Shown one piece after another: positions 54,431 to 61,421 of a stretch of DNA of 64,000 bases. Under the pieces are notes generated by a model. It made no database searches and was not told the origin of the DNA. It saw only the letters and a list, made by a program, of their open reading frames with translations. The position numbers and the translations under genes are program-made. The DNA lies in the NCBI GenBank assembly GCA_016713175.1, contig JADJPQ010000011.1:62001-126000 (forward strand). The letters run 5' to 3'. Source of the DNA: Planctomycetota bacterium (GTDB taxonomy: Bacteria > Planctomycetota > UBA1135 > UBA2386). The first letter of the stretch is position 1. Each line of letters opens with the position of its first letter.

Positions 54431-55192
54431 ATGACCGCCCCTCCCGAGCTGCTCGCGATCGCCGACGTGCGCTACGCCTACGGCGATCGCGTCGCCGTGC
54501 AGCGCGCCAGTCTTGCCTGCCGCCGTGGCGAAATCCTCGGCCTGCTCGGTCCCAATGGCGCCGGCAAGACGACACTGCTGTCGTGCATCGCCGGTCTGCT
54601 GACCGGGTTCTCCGGCACGCTGACGTTCGCCGGTGAGCCCTTTCGCCCCGCCGAGGATCCGCGAGCCCGCGCCTGGCTTGGTCTGGTGCCGCAGGAACTC
54701 GCCGTCTACGAGGAGCTCTCCGCCCGCGAGAACCTGACGTTCTTCGCCCGCATGCAGGGCGTGGCCCCGGCCGACGTGCCGGTGGCGGTGCGGCGCGGCC
54801 TCGAACTGGCCGGTCTGGTCGACCGCGCCGACGACCGCGTGAGTTCGTATTCGGGTGGCATGAAACGGCGGCTCAATCTGGCAATCGGTGATCTGCACCG
54901 TCCCGAACTGCTGCTGCTCGACGAACCGACGGTCGGCGTCGACCCACAGTCGCGCAATCACCTGTTCGACAGCCTGCGGGCGTTGCGCGATCAAGGCCGT
55001 ACGCTGATCTACACGTCGCACTACATGGAAGAGGTGCAGAAGCTCTGCGACCGCGTCGCCGTGCTGTGCGACGGCAACGTCCTGGCGATCGGCACCGCCG
55101 CCGAACTGGCGCAGCAGGCGGGCACGCCGGGCGCCGATCTCGAACAGGTGTTCCTGGCGCTGACCGGCCGTTCGTTGAGGGATCAAGCATGA
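54431..55192 (+). CDS. ABC-2 type exporter, ATP-binding subunit
   Basis: 253 residues from the ATG at 54431 (a GTG 42 bases upstream is less likely). Walker A GPNGAGKTTLLS, Q-loop VPQELAVYEELSARENL, signature YSGGMKRRLNLA, Walker B LLLLDEPTVGVDP and switch His in TLIYTSHYMEE are intact. The CcmA/drug-export class couples to a membrane permease. Its stop overlaps the permease start (ATGA, 55189-55192), so the subunits were translationally coupled, but the permease is damaged, leaving this ATPase without an evident partner here. Confidence 0.93.
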   Translation: MTAPPELLAIADVRYAYGDRVAVQRASLACRRGEILGLLGPNGAGKTTLLSCIAGLLTGFSGTLTFAGEPFRPAEDPRARAWLGLVPQELAVYEELSARENLTFFARMQGVAPADVPVAVRRGLELAGLVDRADDRVSSYSGGMKRRLNLAIGDLHRPELLLLDEPTVGVDPQSRNHLFDSLRALRDQGRTLIYTSHYMEEVQKLCDRVAVLCDGNVLAIGTAAELAQQAGTPGADLEQVFLALTGRSLRDQA

Positions 55193-56326
55193 ACCTGTGG
55201 TCAGCGGCGGCGGCGATCGCCGGCAAGGATCTGCGCGTCTACTTCCGCGACAAGACCGGCATGCTGCTCGGGTTCCTGTTGCCGATCGCGCTGGTGACCG
55301 TGTTCGGCATGGTCATGAAGTTCGCGTTCGGCGGCGACGGTGGCATGCCGAAGGTGCAGGTCTGGGTCGTCGACGAGGATGGCAGCGACCAGAGTCGCAA
55401 GTTCGTCGATGGTTTGCGCGCGGTCGGCATGTTGTCGGTGGCGCCGAAGGCCGAGGCGGCGGCGACGGTGACCGGCGAGTCGCTGCGGCAGAAGGTGCGC
55501 GATGGCGAGGCGCATCATGCGCTGATCGTCGCCAGGGGCTTTGGCGAGGCGCTGGCGGCCGGCAAGGAGCCGCCGCTGGTGCTGGTCCGGGATCCCGGCC
55601 GTACGATGGAGTCGCGGCTGGTCGGCATCGGGCTGATGCAGGCGACGATGGCGGCGGCCGAGGGCAAGGGCATGCCGTGGTTGATGAGCAGCATGATGCG
55701 GCGCCAGGGCATGAGCGAGAACGGCGTCGAACGGGTGCGCGCCGGCATGGACCTGGTGCAGAACGTCATCGATCGGTTCGTCGGTGGCAGCGAGCCCGAC
55801 CTGCGGACACCGGCGGCGGGCGCGGCCGGCAGTGCGTTCGACGTGGCGGCGATGTTCGAGGGCATGGTGCCGGTCACGCACGAGGACGCAGCCGCCGGAG
55901 CGACCGAAGAACCTCGGCTATCAGCTCGCGCAGAGCGTCGCCGGCATGACCGTGATGATGCTGATGTTCGGCCTGATGGCGTGCAGCGACGCCGCTGCAG
56001 GAGCGCGATCAAGGCACCCCGCGACGGCTCCTGGTATCCCGCGCGCCGCGATCGGCGCTGCTGCTCGGCAAGTTCCTGTTCTGTGTGCTGGTGGGGGTGA
56101 TGCAGCTGGCGATCCTGTTCACCTATGGCGAACTGCCTTCGAACTGGCGACGCACGCGACGCTGACGCACTGGGCGATGTCGGGCTTCCAGGGCATGTTC
56201 TGGCACCAGAAGGCGTGGACCGATCCGGTGCTGCTGCGGGCGATCGCCGTGCAGTGGGGGTTCGTCGTGGTTGCGGGTGGGCTGGCGCTGGCGATCTGGC
56301 GGCGGCGGATCGCGACGGGGCGCTGA
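55189..56326 (+). pseudogene. ABC-2 permease, frame-broken and internally deleted
   Basis: The first frame is normal for an ABC-2 permease: DKTGMLLGFLLPIALVTVFGM (first membrane helix) and a large extracytoplasmic domain. Near 55890 it jumps to a frame with RPKNLGYQLAQSVAGMTVMMLMFGLM, near 55997 to a third with LQERDQGTPRRLLVSRAPRSALLLGKFLFC, and finally back for the last helix (GFQGMFWHQKAWTDP, then VVVAGGLALAIWRRR). Between LAILFTYGEL and HATLTHWAM about 60-80 residues expected in the family, including membrane helices, are absent. Two frame breaks plus a deletion point to real loss of function rather than a single read error. Confidence 0.75.
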
Positions 56327-57084
56327 CCGAGGTGATCGACGAGGCCTGCCAACATCCGTTCCAAGAACTTACCGTGGCGACGTGGACCGTCGGGCTGCCG
56401 AAGACGCCGCGCGCCGAATCCGGATCGCCGCGTGGCTCGGCGTGGGGGCTTCGTTGCCAGGTTCGAGCGTTGCGTCGGTGACTGGGCGTCCGCGGCGACT
56501 GACGTGCTCGCCCGCTGTCACGGCGTCCGGTCGGTTGCCTGCCGGTCCACCGAAGTGCCGTTGCACTGGACCTCCGCGTGGCGGAACCGGCGCCTCCGGG
56601 CCCACGGGCCGATCGCTGACCGGCAAGAAATCGCGAGGCGCTTCTGGGCGCAGGGCCTGCCCGGGCGTCTCGGGGGCAAGGCAGCGACCCGTTTTCGAGC
56701 GCGGCCTGGCACGAACCTTGCCCTCGACTCCGGACACGGCCCACCTCACTCGGACACTCGCCGCCGACCTCGCCACGTCACTCCCCATGCCAACCAAGAC
56801 CGCTCGTCCGGCACGGCGGCGCACCCGCAAACCGGCGCCGGATGATGGGAGCGTCCATTCGCCGCTGGCGCCGATGCAGGTCCGCCTCGACCACTTGGCG
56901 AGATGCCGTTCAGGACGGCGCCAATCGGATGCGGCGTTCAAGCTGTCGGTGCCCGCGCGAGCGCGCGAGCGCGCGTGCACGCGAGCCTTGAGGCGTTCGT
57001 GCCGCTGGGTTACCGTAACGCGGTCCGACTGCAGGGGAAGGGCGGCCCTGTGGATAGGGGCAGCCGTGTTCCGGAGTCCGTCCA
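56327..57084. other. Gap of 758 bases without a supported gene
   Basis: Open frames exist on both strands (for example 56369-56980 minus), but they are Arg/Pro/Gly-rich with no motif, start signal or domain, as expected of antisense or random frames in GC-rich DNA. At 56954-56984 there is a run of alternating purine and pyrimidine (GCGCGAGCGCGCGAGCGCGC and on) that could form Z-DNA, 100 bases before the AAA+ operon. The promoter of that operon is probably here, but I cannot define it. Confidence 0.4.
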
Positions 57085-60000
57085 GTGTTCGCCAACTCCC
57101 TGTTCGATCCGTCAGTTCTGCGTGATGCTCGTGCCGTGGCTGCGCTCCATGCGGCTGCCGAGCGCGCCCCCGGGCGCATGCGCGTCGGGGACATCCTCGA
57201 CGGTGCGTTCGTCGCCGGCGGAACCACCATGCTCGCCGTCATCCAGTGCGGGCTGCCACCTCGTACAACGCTCGCGAATCTGCGCGACCTGGTTGGTGCG
57301 GTGGCGCCGGCGAGACACGGGCAGGACCCCCGCTTCGACGGCACGCGGGCCGCATTCACGCCTGGCGCGCTGGCGGCGGTCGACTCCCTTGCAGGTAATC
57401 CGGAACTGGCGGCGGCGACCGCGGAGCGCTGGACGCTCGAGTTGCTGACCGCGACGGCGCTGGGGCACCTGGATCCGCGCGATGCCCAGGCCCTGGTGCG
57501 CGTTGGCGTCGACCTGACGAAGGTCATGGACTGCCTGCGCGCGACCATCGCACGGTTGCAGGCACCGCCGCGGGCGTTGTTCGACGATCAGGGGCGTCTA
57601 CGGGCTGGGGAACTGACGGCCAGGGCGTTCACCGTGCTGCGCGAAGCGGCCCGGGAGGCAGATCGCATGGGCGCCGATCGGGTGCTGCCGCAGCATCTGT
57701 TCCTCGCCCTGCTGGCGGATGTGGAAGGGGTGCTCGAGCCGGCTATCCGAGTGCTGGCGGCGCCCGGCAGTGGACCGGCGCGGGTGCGCGAACTGATCGT
57801 CACCGCGTTCACGGTCGGGCCCATGCGGGCCGCCGAGATCGGCGTCGATCGGGAAGGGATGGCCAACGCGGTGGTCCAGATCCTCCAACTGGCCGCCGGG
57901 CGCGCGACCGCGGCCGGTCGGCAGGAGATCGATGCGGCGGATCTGACGGGTGCCGTGTTGCAACGTCTGCCACCGGCGATGGCCGGCCTGCTCGGCGAGT
58001 CGGCAGGGCTGGCGATTCCGCAGTTGCTGGCGCAGGTCGAGAAGCTCCAGATCACGATTCCGGCGGCGGCTGAGGTCCCGTTCCGGTTGCCTGGTAGCGT
58101 CGGGCCGTCCGAGGATCTGACCTGCCTCGCTCGTCAGGGCCGCGTCGCACCCGCCATCGGGTTCGAGGCGTTTGTCGAGCCGGTCGATCGGGCACTGCAC
58201 CGGCGTCGCGACGGCCACGTGCTGATCGTCGGGGATGACGGTGTTGGCAAGACGACGCTGCTGGGCGAGATCGCCCGTCTCGGCGCCACCGGAGCCCTGT
58301 CGTCGCTGGGTCGCCGCCGCGTGGTCCGTGTCGACTGTGCGTTCGTGGAGCCGCGCGAGAGCGCCGCGCGCCTGCAGGCCCTGTTGGCGCACGTCGACGG
58401 CCGCAGCGACGTGGTGCTGGCGCTCGACGACCTGGGGCCGCTGCTGCGCGGCGAGGACGGCGCGAGCAATAGCCTGGCCCTGCGCGCGGCGCTGCAGCAG
58501 GAACGAACGCGCCTGATCGCGACCGTGACCGTGGCCGATCATGAAGAACTGTTCACTTCGGCGCCGGATCTGGCCCGGATGTTCACCCGGATCGATCTCG
58601 TCGAGCCGACGCGGCCCGTGCTGCGCGAGATCGTGGCCCGCCATGCGGATCGCTTGGCCGGTGAACTCGCCGTGCGGATCGATGCCGACGCGCTCGACCG
58701 GGCGATCGTGTTGCCGGCCGAGTACATCCTGAACGAACGGATGCCGCAGAAGGCGCTGCGGATCCTTCGGCGCGTCTGCGAGGACGTCGAGTTCGATCGC
58801 GGGCGTGGTCGAGATGCCGCCGAGCGGGTGACGGCGGCCCGGGTGATCGCCGCGGTCGCCGAGGTCTCCGGCGTGCCGGCGGCGACCCTGGCCGGCGTCA
58901 CCGACGTCGCCGACTACGAAGGTGAACTGCGCCGCATGGTGCTCGGCCAGGAGAAGGCGATCACGGCGATGGCAGCCGATTTGCGCCGAATCAAGGCCGG
59001 GCGCAAGAAGCCCGGCTCGGGCCCCGCCGGCGTGGTGTTGTTCGCCGGCCTGACCGGGACCGGCAAGACCGAACTGGCCAAGGCGGTGGCCCGGCTCTAC
59101 TCGTCGTCGAAGCGGCTGCAGGTCTACACCATGGCGAACTTCACCGAGCCGCACTCGGTGGCCGGGTTGATCGGCAGCCCCGTGGGCTACCACGGACACG
59201 ACCAGGGCGGGCCGTTGATCAACGCCCTCAATGCGGATCCGTTTGGCGTCTTCCTGCTCGACGAGGCCGAGAAGGCGCATCCGAACGTCTGGAAGCCGTT
59301 CCTGAACCTGTTCGCCGAAGGCTGGATCGTCGACACCCGCGGCGTCAAGGCCTGGGCCGACCGCTCGATCTTCATCCTGACGTCGAACGCGGGTGCCGAG
59401 GAAGTGGCTGCGCTGGTTGCTGCCGGTCGGCCGCAAGGTCAGGTCGTCGAGGCCGCGAAGGAAGCACTGCGCCGCGTGCGCCACCCGCAGACCAAGGAGA
59501 TCGTGTTTTCGCCGGAGTTCCTGGCTCGGCTCGATCGCGTCATCATCTTCCGCTCCCTGGATCGCGAGGCGATGGGGGGCGTCACCCGCCTGGCCGCCGC
59601 GCGCCTGGCCGCCGATTACAAGGAGCGCCGCGGCAAGGAACTCGTAGTGGCCGATGCGCTGCTCGACGAGATCGCCAGCATTGCCCACGCGGCGAACGAA
59701 CGGTCGGGGTGGAAGGAAGGCGGGCGGGTCGCCAACCGGCTCGTGAGCGAATACGTCGACGACCGCATCCAGGCCGCGGAGCTGACCGCCAGTTCGTGGC
59801 AATTGGCGGCCAACCACATCGCGGTGGACATCGATCCCGGATCCATGAGCGGTGTCCCTGGGGTCGTAGTCAGGTTCGAGGATGTGCCCGCGCCCGGGCC
59901 GGCGGCGGTGGCCGCCGCGACGGCGCGCGAACTGGAAGCGTGGATCACGGCGCAGGCGCCGTCGGCATTGCCATTGCGGGCGTTGACGCGCATCGAGGAT

Positions 60001-60159
60001 CTGAGCCTGCATCTGGCATCGTTGGCGCTGCCGATGGATGCCGCCGATCTCGTGGCGATCCGCGAACGGCTGCAGCGCGAGACGGAACGCGGCCTTGCCG
60101 CGGTCCGTGAGGTCATCCAGGTCGTGACCCGGGATCTGTTGCGGCGGGGAGGCGGATGA
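57085..60159 (+). CDS. Clp-like double AAA+ ATPase
   Basis: 1024 residues from a GTG at 57085 with CCGGAG upstream. Related to ClpA/ClpB unfoldases. A divergent N-terminal region includes a Clp-N-like repeat near 177-225 (LTARAFTVLREAAREADRMG…LPQHLFLALL). AAA domain 1 has Walker A GDDGVGKTT (383-391), but its Walker B is VVLALDDLG with Asp449 where the catalytic Glu is expected, so it may not hydrolyse ATP. AAA domain 2 is canonical: GLTGTGKTE (655-663), GVFLLDEAEKAHPNVW (Asp726-Glu727), sensor TSNAG, and EFLARLDRVIIF. A C-terminal ~120-residue extension is unusual. No ClpP-binding tripeptide is evident. Its stop overlaps the kinase start (ATGATGA), so they form an operon. Confidence 0.9.
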   Translation: MFANSLFDPSVLRDARAVAALHAAAERAPGRMRVGDILDGAFVAGGTTMLAVIQCGLPPRTTLANLRDLVGAVAPARHGQDPRFDGTRAAFTPGALAAVDSLAGNPELAAATAERWTLELLTATALGHLDPRDAQALVRVGVDLTKVMDCLRATIARLQAPPRALFDDQGRLRAGELTARAFTVLREAAREADRMGADRVLPQHLFLALLADVEGVLEPAIRVLAAPGSGPARVRELIVTAFTVGPMRAAEIGVDREGMANAVVQILQLAAGRATAAGRQEIDAADLTGAVLQRLPPAMAGLLGESAGLAIPQLLAQVEKLQITIPAAAEVPFRLPGSVGPSEDLTCLARQGRVAPAIGFEAFVEPVDRALHRRRDGHVLIVGDDGVGKTTLLGEIARLGATGALSSLGRRRVVRVDCAFVEPRESAARLQALLAHVDGRSDVVLALDDLGPLLRGEDGASNSLALRAALQQERTRLIATVTVADHEELFTSAPDLARMFTRIDLVEPTRPVLREIVARHADRLAGELAVRIDADALDRAIVLPAEYILNERMPQKALRILRRVCEDVEFDRGRGRDAAERVTAARVIAAVAEVSGVPAATLAGVTDVADYEGELRRMVLGQEKAITAMAADLRRIKAGRKKPGSGPAGVVLFAGLTGTGKTELAKAVARLYSSSKRLQVYTMANFTEPHSVAGLIGSPVGYHGHDQGGPLINALNADPFGVFLLDEAEKAHPNVWKPFLNLFAEGWIVDTRGVKAWADRSIFILTSNAGAEEVAALVAAGRPQGQVVEAAKEALRRVRHPQTKEIVFSPEFLARLDRVIIFRSLDREAMGGVTRLAAARLAADYKERRGKELVVADALLDEIASIAHAANERSGWKEGGRVANRLVSEYVDDRIQAAELTASSWQLAANHIAVDIDPGSMSGVPGVVVRFEDVPAPGPAAVAAATARELEAWITAQAPSALPLRALTRIEDLSLHLASLALPMDAADLVAIRERLQRETERGLAAVREVIQVVTRDLLRRGGG

Positions 60160-61421
60160 TGAACGTCGGCTTTCGCCAACTTGCGGGTCGCTGTGTCGCC
60201 GGGCGCTACGTGCTGCGTCGTCCGCTCGGCGAAGGTGCGTTCGGCGTCGTCTGGCTGGCCGATCAGCTGTTCTTCGGTGAAGTCGTGCGCCGCGTGGCCG
60301 TCAAGGTCTGCAAGGAAGCGGCATCGGGCCCGGCGGCGGCGCGGGCGCTGTTCGCCGATGCGCTGCAGCTGGCCACCGCCCTGGACGCGATGCCCGACAG
60401 CGAGGCCCGGGCGTGCATGGTCCAGGTCCACGACGTCGGTGTCGCCGAGGAACTCGGGCAGCGCGGCTACATGGTCATGGAGTTCGTCGAAGGCACGACG
60501 CTCGCGACGCAGTTCCGTTCGCACGAGCGGGTGCCGGCCAACCAGTTGCTGGTCTGGATGCGGCAAGCGTGCCGCGGCCTGGCGGGACTGCACGCCCTGC
60601 GGCCACCGCTCGTCCACCGCGACCTGAAGCCCGAGAACATGCTGCTGGGTCTCGACCTGCGCATCCGCATCGTCGACTTCGGTCTCGCAGCCCGGATGAC
60701 CGCCGCGAACGGCATCCGCGGCGCTGCCGGCACCCGCCCGTACATGGCGCCGGAGACGCTGCTCGGCCGCAGCCTGCCGGCTTCGGATGTCTGGTCGATC
60801 GGCGTCATGCTGTACGAGGGCCTGAGCGGCCGATTGCCGTTCGCACACCTGCAGCCGCCGGCCGAGCTGCCACCGGAGGCGCACGTCAACTGGCTGCACG
60901 ATCGGATCCGCACCGCCGTGCTGGCGCCGCCCTCGACCGCCAACCCGACGGTCGGTGCGGCGCTGGATGCTCTGGTCGCGCGATGCCTGGCGTTCGATGC
61001 TTCCGGTCGGTTCAAGGACGCGGTCGAGCTGGCCGCCGCGTTGGGCGAACGGCTCGACCGCGGCGATGTCGTGGCCGTCCAAGCGCGTGCGGCACGGACT
61101 GCGACCGGGGGTGATGCCGGCGCCGCCTGCCGTCAGCTCGAGCAGGGAATCGCCGCCGCGACGCAGAGGTCCGACCGCTACCGGATGCTCCGTCAGCTGG
61201 CCGAACTCCTGGAGCAGCAGGGAAACCCTGCGGCTGCCGCGGCGCGGCTCGAACAGGCATGGGAGACCGTCCGCGACAGCGCCGTGCTCCGCACGCGTGT
61301 CGAACGCGCGGCCCTGTTGCGGGAGGTGGCGCGGTGCTACGCGGCGGCAGGCAATGCCTGGTTTGCCCAGCGGTTCAGCCAGCAGGCCGTCGTCGAGTCC
61401 AACGCCGGAGGTGGCGCATGA
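60156..61421 (+). CDS. Ser/Thr protein kinase with short helical-repeat tail
   Basis: 421 residues, first ATG at 60156 inside the stop of the AAA+ gene. Kinase domain about 15-305: LGEGAFGVVWLA, VAVKVCK (Lys50), YMVMEFVEG, HRDLKPENMLL (Asp156), DFG (Asp174-Gly176), GTRPYMAPETLLG, and DVWSIGVMLYEGLSGRLPF. The last ~100 residues have two or three TPR-like helix pairs (GDAGAACRQLEQGI, QGNPAAAAARLEQAWETV, EVARCYAAAGNAWFAQRFS). No membrane segment, unlike the kinase at 13620-16478, so it is probably cytoplasmic. It overlaps the next gene by ATGA. Likely phosphorylates a partner in this operon. Confidence 0.93.
   Translation: MMNVGFRQLAGRCVAGRYVLRRPLGEGAFGVVWLADQLFFGEVVRRVAVKVCKEAASGPAAARALFADALQLATALDAMPDSEARACMVQVHDVGVAEELGQRGYMVMEFVEGTTLATQFRSHERVPANQLLVWMRQACRGLAGLHALRPPLVHRDLKPENMLLGLDLRIRIVDFGLAARMTAANGIRGAAGTRPYMAPETLLGRSLPASDVWSIGVMLYEGLSGRLPFAHLQPPAELPPEAHVNWLHDRIRTAVLAPPSTANPTVGAALDALVARCLAFDASGRFKDAVELAAALGERLDRGDVVAVQARAARTATGGDAGAACRQLEQGIAAATQRSDRYRMLRQLAELLEQQGNPAAAAARLEQAWETVRDSAVLRTRVERAALLREVARCYAAAGNAWFAQRFSQQAVVESNAGGGA

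Noticed and set aside
56369..56980. A 203-codon minus-strand frame in the gap before the AAA+ gene
   Set aside because: Arg/Pro/Gly-rich without motif, start signal or repeat pattern.
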